Positions 8,744-17,387 of a DNA stretch of 64,000 bases are shown one piece after another (position 1 is the first letter of the stretch; the number at the start of each line of letters is the position of its first letter). Position numbers and translations under genes: made by a program. The notes beneath the pieces were generated by a model that saw nothing but the letters and a program-made list of their open reading frames with translations, searched no databases and was not told the origin of the DNA. The DNA is from UBA2040 sp041674745 (GTDB lineage: Bacteria > Bacteroidota > Bacteroidia > Flavobacteriales_D > Crocinitomicaceae): the NCBI GenBank assembly GCA_041674745.1, contig JBAYVD010000010.1, positions 62,001 through 126,000 on the forward strand, in the 5' to 3' direction.

Positions 8744-9694
8744 ATGAAATTTACTTGTATCCTTCTTGCCATTTTTGCCTTCACTAGTGGTTTTACTCAA
8801 ACCAAATCCAACGTGTTGTTTTACAACGTTGAAAATCTTTTTGACACCATCGATTCACCAAACGTTGATGACGCTGAATTTTTGCCTAGTTCCAAAAAGA
8901 GCTGGAATACAGCAAAATATCAAGAAAAGATAAGCCACATCAACCAGGTAATGGATGAATTTAGTTCTATCGCTTTGATGGGTATGTGCGAAATCGAAAA
9001 TAAAACGGTGGTTGAAGACGTAGTAAAAGGTCAGAAAAAACCATTTAAAATTGTTCATTTTGATAGCCAAGATGCCCGCGGAATCGATGTGGCATTGTTG
9101 TACAATCCTAGTATTTTCAAACTTAAAAAGAAAGGGTACTTGAGATTTACCCTTAAAGTAAACGAAGAATCAAAAGCTACTCGCGATATTCTTTATGTTC
9201 AATTAAAAAATGGGAAATCAAATGTTTATGTATTGGTGAACCATTGGCCGAGCCGATCGGGAGGCGAAAAGGAAACTGAAGCCAATCGCATCTTGGCCGC
9301 ACAAACAGCTAAAAACTTCATCGATGAAATTTTAGCCAAAGATGCAAATGCAAAAATCATTTTTATGGGCGATTTGAATGATTACCCAAGTAACCAATCT
9401 GTTCAATTGATCGATGAAAAATTGGATCCAATGATTCTCAAATCGTCCGGATCGATGGGTGGATCTTACAGCTACAAAAATGAATGGGATGTATTGGATC
9501 ACATTCTGGTTTCACCGGGATTAAAAAACAACAAAGGAATTCAAGTAGTGGATGGCTCCGGCAAAATCAATGAATTCCCCTTTTTACTCACTACTTACAA
9601 AGACAATATTGTTCCGTTTAGAACCTTTGCACGAGATGACTATTTGAAAGGTTATTCCGATCATTTACCCGTTTCCATAGAGATTACCTTTTAA
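8744..9694 (+). CDS. Secreted endonuclease/exonuclease/phosphatase-fold protein
   Basis: This 316-residue protein has a signal peptide (MKFTCILLAIFAFTSGFTQ) and the DNase I-like metallophosphoesterase fold. The motifs are FYNVENLFDT near residue 27, CEIENK near 82 (the metal-binding glutamate), VNHWPSRSGG at about 166-175 (catalytic histidine), GDLND at about 209-213, and a C-terminal SDHLP (about 306-310) with the general-base His. These are conserved in nucleases and phosphodiesterases. The substrate (extracellular DNA, nucleotides or phospholipid) is unknown. It converges with the next gene and the two stops overlap by 4 bases. Confidence 0.85.
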   Translation: MKFTCILLAIFAFTSGFTQTKSNVLFYNVENLFDTIDSPNVDDAEFLPSSKKSWNTAKYQEKISHINQVMDEFSSIALMGMCEIENKTVVEDVVKGQKKPFKIVHFDSQDARGIDVALLYNPSIFKLKKKGYLRFTLKVNEESKATRDILYVQLKNGKSNVYVLVNHWPSRSGGEKETEANRILAAQTAKNFIDEILAKDANAKIIFMGDLNDYPSNQSVQLIDEKLDPMILKSSGSMGGSYSYKNEWDVLDHILVSPGLKNNKGIQVVDGSGKINEFPFLLTTYKDNIVPFRTFARDDYLKGYSDHLPVSIEITF

Positions 9695-11019
9695 TGCGTT
9701 TCCGTAAACGTATCCGGTAATCTTTCTCTATAAACATATTTTTTCTGTTGACTTTCAAAAGGTCGATAGACGTAATAGACAAAATCGTCGTTCACTTCAA
9801 TTTTCTCTAAATATTTAAAATTCAGCTGATATTTGGCAATTACCTCGCCTGTTTTTGTGTCAATTTTTCCCAAATAACTCGTACCAGACTTTTCATACCA
9901 ACCGTACAAATTGTCGTTCACAGGGTCTTGTAAAATAGCTGATTTCCAACCTGTTGTTTTTTTATCCAAATGATGATGGATATCAGAAGAGCCCAAAGCC
10001 AAGCCCAATGTGTCGTGGAAAAACAGTTCATTCCGGTAATAATCAAATACCAACAACTCATCATTTACCTTGAAAAAAGGAGCGTATAGTTCTTTGTAAT
10101 ATACGGATTGAGTAAAGTAGTTCGCTCCTACCCAAATCTCCGCATCAATTCCCGTTTCAAATTCTAAGTTTTTCGCCCACAATTTTGTCCGAACGTCCAC
10201 CCATTTGTATTCTGAACGGTACAATTCCATCATCAAATCATCACGAACGGTCCGGAATTTTTCATACAACGTATCTTCCTGGTCAAATTTCCAATAGGAA
10301 AACTCAGGATAATTTTTGTTGAAGTCGGAATAATACAAATTTTCACCATTGGTATCCAAAATAGGCGCGATATACCGATAAAAATACGGACGATCCAATT
10401 GGGCAATTTTCAGTACATTCCCCTCAGTAAGCAATGTAATTACCCGATCTTTACAGATAACATGAACATTTCCTCGGTAGTCTTTTTCTAGACGTTCCGC
10501 TTGATCAGGAACTGATAAGGATTGCAAAATGGATTGTCCATCATACAGCAATACTTCTGATCCACTTTTCAATCGTTTCGGATAGGTTAGCAAGACCATA
10601 TTTCCGTTTTTCAAAACTTCAAAATCTTCCACATGCAAACGCGAACTGCTGAAAACTGTATCGACTGCTCCGGGCGCCTTGACAACGACTTCTTTTATAA
10701 TTTGTATATTCTCTGGACGGAGACGGATAACCAATTTTAAGGTGTCATCCTGCATGTTAAATTGCCTTTCGAAAGAATAGTAATTCGGATGATTGGCAAA
10801 CAAATTTATTTTTCCATTGACAGAAAAGGGTGTTTGAATCATTCCTACTGAATCCGTTTTGCCAATGAAAACTATTTTCACTTGAGAAAGAGAAATGGTA
10901 ACGCCTGGAATCGGTAGATCACTTTTACTATCCAAAACACTTACGATCAATTGTTTTTGACCATACGCAGGTGCAGAAAAAAGCAGAACAAGAATGAAAA
11001 GACCAAAGAATCTCTTCAT
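9691..11019 (-). CDS. Secreted protein with carboxypeptidase-regulatory-like domain, function unknown
   Basis: The longest frame begins at 11052, but the ATG at 11019 starts a clean signal peptide (MKRFFGLFILVLLFSAPAYG), so I place the start there (442 residues). Mature residues about 22-105 resemble a carboxypeptidase D regulatory-like beta-sandwich (VSVLDSKSDLPIPGVTISL), often found at the N-terminus of TonB-dependent receptors. The rest (about 110-442) is rich in beta-strand-like Tyr/Asp segments, reminiscent of a propeller, without a motif I recognise. No T9SS tail or transmembrane helix is visible. It stands alone between convergent neighbours. Confidence 0.65.
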   Translation of the reverse strand: MKRFFGLFILVLLFSAPAYGQKQLIVSVLDSKSDLPIPGVTISLSQVKIVFIGKTDSVGMIQTPFSVNGKINLFANHPNYYSFERQFNMQDDTLKLVIRLRPENIQIIKEVVVKAPGAVDTVFSSSRLHVEDFEVLKNGNMVLLTYPKRLKSGSEVLLYDGQSILQSLSVPDQAERLEKDYRGNVHVICKDRVITLLTEGNVLKIAQLDRPYFYRYIAPILDTNGENLYYSDFNKNYPEFSYWKFDQEDTLYEKFRTVRDDLMMELYRSEYKWVDVRTKLWAKNLEFETGIDAEIWVGANYFTQSVYYKELYAPFFKVNDELLVFDYYRNELFFHDTLGLALGSSDIHHHLDKKTTGWKSAILQDPVNDNLYGWYEKSGTSYLGKIDTKTGEVIAKYQLNFKYLEKIEVNDDFVYYVYRPFESQQKKYVYRERLPDTFTETH

Positions 11020-11093
11020 CGCACTCAGATTGGAAAAATGGCAGGTTTTCATCGTTCTTTTCTTTTGGGATGCGGAATAAAATTACATTCCAT

Positions 11094-11117
11094 AAAAAAA
11101 GCTTCCGAAGAAGCTTT
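11094..11117 (-). terminator. Rho-independent terminator of ilvE
   Basis: A perfect 7-bp stem (AAGCTTC/GAAGCTT, 11099-11116) with a CGAA tetraloop is flanked by A-tracts on the left and T-tracts on the right, so it can work in both directions. It lies 6 bases past the ilvE stop. Confidence 0.85.
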
Positions 11118-11121
11118 TTTT

Positions 11122-12195
11122 TTATTTTATTTTCAAGCACCAATTCATTGTGTCTGGTTCCTTGCCTGATTTTATATTGTCTAAACTTCGTTTCAATTTA
11201 TTTGATAGTTCACGGGTTTCCAAAGCAGGTAATTCGAAAACTTCATCACGGTAGCCAATTTTGGCAATATGCGCTAAAGTGGCCGCTGTGCCAATACCAA
11301 AAGCATCTTGCAATTTATTCGCGCGAATGGCTTCAACAATTTCTTTTACTGATACTTTTCTTTCTTCCACCGGTATTCCCCATGAACGCGCCAAATCAAT
11401 CACTGATTTTTTTGTAATTCCTCGTAGAATGGTATCATTTTCTTCTGATGGAGTAATCAAAACATCATCAATAATGAACATTACATTCATCGTTCCTGAT
11501 TCTTCGATAAACTCATGTGTTTTTCCATCTGTCCATAACAACTGGTCAAACCCTTCCTCATTCGCTTTTTTAGCAGGATACAAACTGGCAGCATAATTCC
11601 CAGCTGTTTTTGCTCTTCCTACACCACCTTCAGCCGCTCTTGTATAAAATTCTTCAATTTTTACATTCACTGGCTTAGAATAATAGGCTCCAACTGGACA
11701 AGTAAAAATGACAAATTTGTAGGTGTCAGAAGGTTTAATTCCAATATACCCATCTGTTGCCATAATAAAAGGTCGGATGTACAATGAATATCCTTCTTTG
11801 TTCGGAATCCAATTTCTATCTACTTCTACCAATTTGCGCACGCACTCAACAAAAATATCCACCGGAATTTTCGGCATACACATGCGGTCACATGATTCTG
11901 CGAATCTTTCAGCGTTCATATTCGGTCTAAAAATCAACACCTCACCGTCTTCGTTTTTGTTGGCTTTTAACCCTTCAAAAATAGTTTGTCCGTAATGCAA
12001 AACAGACGTTGCTGGATGCATTTCAAAGTTGGTAAATGAATCGATTACTGGCGTTTGCCATGCTCCATCCGCATATTCCATTACCAGCATGTGGTCACTG
12101 AAAACTTTTCCAAATGGAAGATTGTCCCAATCTACTTGGTCGATGCGAGAAGGTAGACTTGTGTTTACGATAATTTCGAATTGTTCTTGTGTCAT
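11122..12195 (-). CDS. ilvE: Branched-chain amino-acid aminotransferase
   Basis: IlvE transfers the amino group between glutamate and the 2-oxo acids of leucine, isoleucine and valine, using pyridoxal phosphate. The 357-residue product has class IV aminotransferase features: the HYGQTIFEGLKA segment at about 92-103, an arginine-rich RPN..RF region, the lysine in RAKTAGNYAASL (about 193-204) that should bind PLP, and the EESGTMNV segment (about 231-238). Length fits the long IlvE type shared by many bacteria and mitochondria. It has its own promoter and terminator, so it is monocistronic. Functionally it pairs with the leucine dehydrogenase at the start of the window. Confidence 0.93.
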   Translation of the reverse strand: MTQEQFEIIVNTSLPSRIDQVDWDNLPFGKVFSDHMLVMEYADGAWQTPVIDSFTNFEMHPATSVLHYGQTIFEGLKANKNEDGEVLIFRPNMNAERFAESCDRMCMPKIPVDIFVECVRKLVEVDRNWIPNKEGYSLYIRPFIMATDGYIGIKPSDTYKFVIFTCPVGAYYSKPVNVKIEEFYTRAAEGGVGRAKTAGNYAASLYPAKKANEEGFDQLLWTDGKTHEFIEESGTMNVMFIIDDVLITPSEENDTILRGITKKSVIDLARSWGIPVEERKVSVKEIVEAIRANKLQDAFGIGTAATLAHIAKIGYRDEVFELPALETRELSNKLKRSLDNIKSGKEPDTMNWCLKIK

Positions 12196-12212
12196 TAATT
12201 TTCCTTGAGCTG

Positions 12213-12243
12213 CGAAGATACCTTAAATCCTTTTCAACTCAAA
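12213..12243 (-). promoter_or_regulatory. ilvE promoter (TTTG-N19-TATCTTCG)
   Basis: On the minus strand TTTG (12240-12243) is followed after exactly 19 bases by TATCTTCG (12213-12220). This is one mismatch from the Bacteroidota -7 consensus and has ideal spacing. The leader to the ATG at 12195 would be about 12 bases. Confidence 0.55.
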
Positions 12244-12306
12244 CTTTTTGACCGAATATGGTAAATAATTTATCTAATTTTATCAATCGTTAATGCAAAT
12301 TTCATT

Positions 12307-14190
12307 TTGAAGAAAAGTCAAGATATATTACACCATTTTTGGGGGTACGACAAGTTTCGTCCCTTGCAAGAGGATATTGTGGAAAGTGCTATCTATGGCT
12401 ACGATACCTTAGCACTATTGCCCACGGGTGGTGGAAAATCGATTTGTTTTCAAGTTCCAGGAATTGCTCGTGAAGGTCTGACCTTGGTTATTTCTCCACT
12501 CATCGCCCTTATGCAAGACCAAGTGAAAAACTTGAAAAGTCGAGGAATCAATGCACAAGCCATTTTTTCAGGCATGACGTACCGAGAAATTGATATTTTA
12601 TTGGACAATTCAATCTACGGTGGTGTCGATTTTCTCTATGTTTCTCCAGAAAGACTGAAAACCAAACTTTTTCGAGAAAGACTAAAAAAAATGAATCTTG
12701 GATTACTGGTCGTGGATGAAGCCCATTGTATTTCAGAATGGGGTCACGATTTTCGACCTTCCTATTTGGACATTCATGAAATACGCGAAATTCATCCAAA
12801 AACGCCCGTAATTGCCTTGACAGCGACCGCCACAAAAAGGGTTCAAGAAGACATTGTAAAACAATTGAAACTGAAAAATGTAAAATTGTTTCAAGGCAGT
12901 TTTCAACGTCCGAACTTAGCATTTCAAGTCATGCAAACGGAAGATAAATTGGGCAAAATTCTTCAAGAATGCTCCAGTCGAAAAAATGAAACGGGTATCG
13001 TTTATTGCCAGACTAGAAAAAGTGTAAAGGAAGTTGCTCGAATTCTTCATACGCATGGAAATAACGTTGGAATCTACCATGGCGGGATGAAACAAGATGA
13101 ACGCGACCGAATGTTAAAAGCTTGGATGAGCAATGAAGTTCGAATCATCGTGGCCACCAATGCCTTTGGTATGGGAATAGACAAACCAGATGTTCGCTAC
13201 GTATTACACTTTGAAGTGCCCAACAACTTGGAAGCATTTTACCAAGAAGCTGGTCGCGCTGGTCGAGACGAAAAACCGGCTCAAGCGATTGCTTATTGGA
13301 ACGAGCGAGACTTGTCGAAGATGAATGAACAGTTGGTAGCTCAATTCCCATCAATCGTGAACATTCAATTGGTTTATCGAGCCCTGATGAATCATTTGCA
13401 AATAGCCATTGGTTCAGGAATGGAAGAAACCTATCATTTTGATTTAAGAAAATTTAGCGACCAATTCAATCTTCCCGTTCAGCAAATTTATCACGCCCTT
13501 CGACTACTAGAAATGAATGATGACATTCAGTTTTCTGAATCGGTCTTTCATCCTACGAAAGTCAAATTTGCTATCGGGAATAAAGAATTGTACAACTTTC
13601 AGATCAAACACGATCGCTATGCTAAACTGATTTCAATCATTTCAAGAAGTTATCCTGGGGTTTTTGACTTATTTTTTGAATTGGATGAATCCCAATTGTT
13701 GAAACGACTCAATATTAACCCATCCGAATATGAAAATCAACTAAAAGATTTAGAAAAATTGGGGGTTTTGGATATTTCATGGAAAAGCTCTTTGCCTTCT
13801 GTCACCTTGATTCATGAGCGTTTGCCAGATGATTATGTCAACATCAAACCAGAAGTTTACCACCATAGAAAAAAATTAGCCACGAATCGTTTGGATGCCG
13901 TTTTGGATTATCTTAAAAACCCAATTTGTCGGAATGTATCCTTACTCACCTATTTCGGACAAGAACCAAAAAAGTGCGGTACTTGCGATATTTGCCTGAT
14001 TGACAAAGATTTGCGTTCCCCGAGCGAAAAAAGAAAAGCCCTCCTTCTTTCATTGAATGAAGGCAAAGCCTTCCCAGAATTAGTAGAATTGTTTCAATTT
14101 CAAGAGGCGGAATTAAAAAAATACTTACAGGAATTTCTGCTCAATGAAGAAATCTTTTTTGAAAGCGGGATGTATTGTAGAAAACAATAA
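12307..14190 (+). CDS. recQ: RecQ-family ATP-dependent DNA helicase
   Basis: RecQ unwinds DNA 3'-5' in recombination and replication-fork repair. The 627-residue product has Walker A TGGGKS at 40-45, the DEAH box at 137-140, a helicase C domain with ATNAFGMGIDKPDVR, the arginine-finger motif QEAGRAGRD, and a C-terminal zinc cluster (C-X-N then CGTCDIC). I see no clear HRDC domain, and the protein stops soon after a winged-helix-like region. The start is a TTG, chosen because the reading begins with the family's typical KKSQDILHHFWGYDKFRPLQ. It converges tail-to-tail with the XRE-S24 regulator, leaving 1 base between them. Confidence 0.93.
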   Translation: MKKSQDILHHFWGYDKFRPLQEDIVESAIYGYDTLALLPTGGGKSICFQVPGIAREGLTLVISPLIALMQDQVKNLKSRGINAQAIFSGMTYREIDILLDNSIYGGVDFLYVSPERLKTKLFRERLKKMNLGLLVVDEAHCISEWGHDFRPSYLDIHEIREIHPKTPVIALTATATKRVQEDIVKQLKLKNVKLFQGSFQRPNLAFQVMQTEDKLGKILQECSSRKNETGIVYCQTRKSVKEVARILHTHGNNVGIYHGGMKQDERDRMLKAWMSNEVRIIVATNAFGMGIDKPDVRYVLHFEVPNNLEAFYQEAGRAGRDEKPAQAIAYWNERDLSKMNEQLVAQFPSIVNIQLVYRALMNHLQIAIGSGMEETYHFDLRKFSDQFNLPVQQIYHALRLLEMNDDIQFSESVFHPTKVKFAIGNKELYNFQIKHDRYAKLISIISRSYPGVFDLFFELDESQLLKRLNINPSEYENQLKDLEKLGVLDISWKSSLPSVTLIHERLPDDYVNIKPEVYHHRKKLATNRLDAVLDYLKNPICRNVSLLTYFGQEPKKCGTCDICLIDKDLRSPSEKRKALLLSLNEGKAFPELVELFQFQEAELKKYLQEFLLNEEIFFESGMYCRKQ

Positions 14191-14191
14191 A

Positions 14192-14998
14192 TCAATTTCT
14201 CAATTGAATTTTCAAGTCATGAACTTCTCGTTGCAAGGCTTGAACGGATTGAGTTAAACCGCTTTGATCCATTTGAACGTCTGGCAATTCAGGAGAAATG
14301 TAGTTCACAAATTTCCAAATTTCCAATATCGAATTGGCTTTTACTTCGTAAGGTGCGTAAAACGTATTGGTGGAACAGAGTTGGAAGCTCTCGTTGTTGG
14401 TCAGCAAATTGTTCACGACTTTAAAAACAATACCGTCTTCTTTCGTGACAACAATACAAGGCGTTCCATTGCGAATCGTCATCCAGTTTTGGATAAATTC
14501 ACCCACTACATAAGAACCTTCCACCACTGGTGGCATGGAATCACCTTTAATGGGAAATGATCTGTATTTCTTGTTTTTACTTAAGAAGGGTAAATGAAAA
14601 GTAGGTAATACTTTCAAATATTCAGGATCGGCATAACCATTGGCGTAGCCAGCACTCGCTTGCATCGGAATCATTTCAATCAATTCTTCATCATTCGAAT
14701 CAACCATGGATGTTAAAATCCGCAAATGTTTACCTGAGGTATCCGCCAAAGGTCCGTCAATTATTTCTTTCACCGCATCTTCCGTTAATTTGGAAAAATC
14801 TTTACGAACCAAATCGTCAATGGACAATTGAAAGTAATCACTAAAAGCCATAAGGTTTTCTACACTGGGTTGAGCTACGCCATTTTCATATCCACTATAG
14901 GAAGAACGTGTCAAACCCAATGCTGACGCTGTTTCTTCTTGGGATTGTCCCAAACGCTTTCTAAGAATTTTCAAATTTTGACCGGTGAACATGCTCAT
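14192..14998 (-). CDS. XRE-type regulator with LexA-like S24 peptidase domain
   Basis: This 268-residue protein joins an N-terminal XRE helix-turn-helix (about 7-62) to a C-terminal S24/LexA-like domain. The latter shows an Ala116-Gly117 pair in QASAGYANGY where LexA and CI repressors self-cleave, Ser154 in KGDSMPP as the nucleophile, and Lys193 in VFKVV as the general base. All three elements of autoproteolysis are therefore present. A short C-terminal helix follows. Such proteins are common in Bacteroidota as stress-type or phage-like repressors, but no phage genes are nearby. Its targets are unknown; self-regulation is plausible. Confidence 0.85.
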   Translation of the reverse strand: MSMFTGQNLKILRKRLGQSQEETASALGLTRSSYSGYENGVAQPSVENLMAFSDYFQLSIDDLVRKDFSKLTEDAVKEIIDGPLADTSGKHLRILTSMVDSNDEELIEMIPMQASAGYANGYADPEYLKVLPTFHLPFLSKNKKYRSFPIKGDSMPPVVEGSYVVGEFIQNWMTIRNGTPCIVVTKEDGIVFKVVNNLLTNNESFQLCSTNTFYAPYEVKANSILEIWKFVNYISPELPDVQMDQSGLTQSVQALQREVHDLKIQLRN

Positions 14999-15019
14999 AT
15001 TTTAATCGATTTGATGCTG

Positions 15020-15051
15020 GAAAATTAATCAATTCCAACAATATAAACAAA
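15020..15051 (-). promoter_or_regulatory. Promoter of the XRE-S24 regulator (TTTG-N20-TAATTTTC)
   Basis: The minus strand has TTTG (15048-15051) and, 20 bases on, TAATTTTC (15020-15027), one mismatch from TAnnTTTG. The leader is about 20 bases. Confidence 0.45.
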
Positions 15052-15069
15052 TAAAAGATTAAAATATAA

Positions 15070-15966
15070 TCAATATTTTCTGTTCCGAATCGGCATTTCC
15101 AGCATATCACCCAACACTTTCGTAAATTTGGCACCAAGAAATATGATCTGAGAGGAATAATACATCCACAACAGAATAACCAAAATAGTTCCTGCAATTC
15201 CGCCAGAAGCCCCGAAGAAATAATTGGAAATGTAAAATTTGATCATAATTTGGCCCAAGTAAAGCAAACCACTTGTAAACAAAGCTCCATAGAGTGCCAA
15301 CCGCCATTTTAATATTCCGTCGTGTAAAAACTTGAACATAAACGTAAAAATGATGACATTGGAAACGTAGGAGATTCCGTGATGTAAAAAGGATTCAAAA
15401 ATCCATTTAATCGTTTCGTAGTTGGCAAATAAATGGGAAGACAATGACAGAAAGATGGTCTCAGCAAAGTAAAAAATAATCACCACCAATCCAATTGTTG
15501 TCATCAAGGTAATGGAAATGATTTTTTCTAAAAAAACCATTAAAATCATCCGTTTATTGGTGCTGTATTCGGCTACAACGTCGTAAAATTCATTGATACT
15601 AGCCCGCAAGGAATTCAACAAAGCCGTACTTGAAAGCAACAAAGCAACAATTCCAATAGCGTTGAGAATAAAACTGCTTTTTTCAAAATTGACACCGTCC
15701 AAAAACTCCAGAATACCTGAAACATCAGAAATTCCAACATAACTGTGCAATACATCCGTAATGATTTCAATCATGGTTTCATTCCCCAAAAACATGCCGA
15801 CATAATTGACTGCCAAATACATCATGGGAACCATGGCAAAAATGGTGTAATAGGAAAGTGCGGCACCGTGAAAGAAACTTTTTTCTTTAAAAAACTCTTG
15901 AAATGTCGTAATCACCAAACGAACGACGAAAAATCGTTCAATTATTGCTTTAAACCACTTAAACAT
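15070..15966 (-). CDS. YihY/BrkB family inner-membrane protein
   Basis: This 298-residue polytopic protein shows about six hydrophobic segments and the family's early motif GAALSYYTIFAMVPM (about 34-48). It also has the VLLSSTALLNSLRASINEFYDV and LLWMYYSSQIIFLGA regions (about 108-130 and 268-282). The family was once labelled ribonuclease BN, which is not supported; it is now regarded as a membrane protein of uncertain transport role. Its ATG overlaps the stop of the upstream ABC ATPase gene by 8 bases, so the two are translationally coupled. It is the last gene of a three-gene operon. Confidence 0.85.
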   Translation of the reverse strand: MFKWFKAIIERFFVVRLVITTFQEFFKEKSFFHGAALSYYTIFAMVPMMYLAVNYVGMFLGNETMIEIITDVLHSYVGISDVSGILEFLDGVNFEKSSFILNAIGIVALLLSSTALLNSLRASINEFYDVVAEYSTNKRMILMVFLEKIISITLMTTIGLVVIIFYFAETIFLSLSSHLFANYETIKWIFESFLHHGISYVSNVIIFTFMFKFLHDGILKWRLALYGALFTSGLLYLGQIMIKFYISNYFFGASGGIAGTILVILLWMYYSSQIIFLGAKFTKVLGDMLEMPIRNRKY

Positions 15967-16876
15967 AAATTTTTATATCAGTTTTGAACGGTTCGAAGGT
16001 AAACAATAATACGTCCTCTCCCCGTCCGGTTTTGAAATAATTGGACCAATATGCCCCACTTTTTCTCGCTTTTTGAAACGTCAATTCCAAAGATTGATTG
16101 GCATCATGGTTTAAACAAAATTGATTTGGTCGAAACAATTTTCGCTTTCCCTCAATCCAAACGGAATTTATGGGTCCGAAAAATTCAGCTTCCTCTATGC
16201 TTTTGGGAGAATCGTAAAACCGTTCTGGCACTCCTTTTCGTTTGATTTGTCCATTTTTGAGATAAATCACCTCATCGCAAAGACTCAAAACCTCTTCGCC
16301 ATTGTGGGTAACGATAATAAAACTCGTACCTCGAATTTCTTTCAAGCTCTCCAAATAATGAATCACTTTGCGGCGCATAGGCGTATCCAAATGCACAAAT
16401 GGCTCGTCGAGCAAGATCAATTCTGTTTCACTCACCAAGGCACGAGCCAAAGAAAGTCGTTGTTGTTCTCCACCTGAAAGATCAATCGCATTTTGTTTCT
16501 CTATAGTCCACAAATCAAGCAAATCCATCATTTCCTGAATCAGCTGGTTTTGAAATTTGAGCGGCAAATGAAGTACTTTTTCTTTGATGTTTTCTCGCAC
16601 CGTATGATACAAATCCAAACCAAAATCTTGATGGACCAGCGAAATTTCTTTGTAACCCGGAACCAAAATTTCCACTGGACGCTTTAGTTTTTTGCCTTTA
16701 AAATGAACTTCGCCTGAATCCGCAGTCAAATATCCACCAATAATTTTTAGTAAACTTGATTTTCCACCGCCACTTTTGCCAACAATGCCCAAAACTTTTC
16801 CCTTTTGCACTGAAAAGGAAACATCCTTTACAATTTCTCTGTCGTAGGAAAATCGTATGTTTTTAATCTCGATCAA
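15959..16876 (-). CDS. ABC transporter ATP-binding protein
   Basis: This is a stand-alone ATPase. I place the start at the TTG at 16876 (305 residues), because the conserved domain begins there with LIEIKNIRFSYD. The longer frame to 16948 would overlap the upstream gene by over 80 bases. Walker A is GKSGGGKS, the signature LSGGEQQR, and Walker B LILLDEPFVHLD with the normal catalytic glutamate, followed by VTHN. The C-terminal quarter (after about residue 215) is not ATPase core and may be a regulatory or partner-binding region. The only membrane protein beside it is the YihY/BrkB protein, which is not a usual ABC permease, so its partner is unclear. Confidence 0.8.
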   Translation of the reverse strand: MIEIKNIRFSYDREIVKDVSFSVQKGKVLGIVGKSGGGKSSLLKIIGGYLTADSGEVHFKGKKLKRPVEILVPGYKEISLVHQDFGLDLYHTVRENIKEKVLHLPLKFQNQLIQEMMDLLDLWTIEKQNAIDLSGGEQQRLSLARALVSETELILLDEPFVHLDTPMRRKVIHYLESLKEIRGTSFIIVTHNGEEVLSLCDEVIYLKNGQIKRKGVPERFYDSPKSIEEAEFFGPINSVWIEGKRKLFRPNQFCLNHDANQSLELTFQKARKSGAYWSNYFKTGRGEDVLLFTFEPFKTDIKIYV

Positions 16877-17294
16877 GGGTGATGAGTTCTTTTGGAAATT
16901 CTTTGGAAGCGATATAAACACCAGGAATGGGATTGGCGTAAGGTTCACCTTTCAAGTAAATCGTCAGTATTTTGTCATTGATGATTAATTCGTAATCCGT
17001 GAGCAAGCTTTCGGAACACGCAATCTGCATAACTGAATTATCCTCGGCTATGAAATTAAACAAGAGCATATTGGGAATGGTAATTTCAAATGGTTGCCCA
17101 TCGCCTTTTTCGCCGCGTAAAACATACTCCGCATTTCGTTCTTCGTCTACTTCTAGAATTTCAACTCGGAGATTCATTTCATCCTCCCATTCATAGAGTT
17201 TATTATCAGCTGATTCCTCACCCCGGTGATTTTCATCCGCAAATTCTTGCGAATAAAGTTCATTGATCATATAAACGTTTACCAAAAATGCCAT
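16863..17294 (-). CDS. Conserved small protein of unknown function
   Basis: I do not recognise this protein. The longest frame starts at 17312, but a TAAATTTG -7 element lies on top of that codon (17310-17317), so I use the ATG at 17294, giving 143 residues. The sequence is acidic in the first half (about residues 15-45). Then follow alternating hydrophobic strand-like pieces, and the end reads YANPIPGVYIASKEFP. It has no signal peptide and no cysteine pair. It overlaps the ABC ATPase start by 14 bases and opens the operon with that ATPase and the YihY/BrkB protein. Confidence 0.6.
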   Translation of the reverse strand: MAFLVNVYMINELYSQEFADENHRGEESADNKLYEWEDEMNLRVEILEVDEERNAEYVLRGEKGDGQPFEITIPNMLLFNFIAEDNSVMQIACSESLLTDYELIINDKILTIYLKGEPYANPIPGVYIASKEFPKELITLDRD

Positions 17295-17309
17295 GCAGTT
17301 GTTTTTGTA

Positions 17310-17317
17310 CAAATTTA
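17310..17317 (-). promoter_or_regulatory. -7 element of the small protein-ABC-YihY operon
   Basis: The minus strand reads TAAATTTG, a full match to TAnnTTTG. Transcription would start around 17303-17305, inside the longest open frame, which argues for the ATG at 17294. Confidence 0.5.
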
Positions 17318-17333
17318 ATCAAAACCCATTGCG

Positions 17334-17368
17334 TTGAAGACCCAAGTGGTATCTATTTCCTAAATTTG
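17334..17368 (+). promoter_or_regulatory. Promoter of the rRNA methyltransferase gene
   Basis: TTG (17334-17336) is followed after 24 bases by TAAATTTG (17361-17368), a full -7 match with spacing slightly longer than usual. The leader to the ATG at 17388 is about 15 bases. Confidence 0.45.
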
Positions 17369-17387
17369 CGCTCAATCCAAAAAGATC

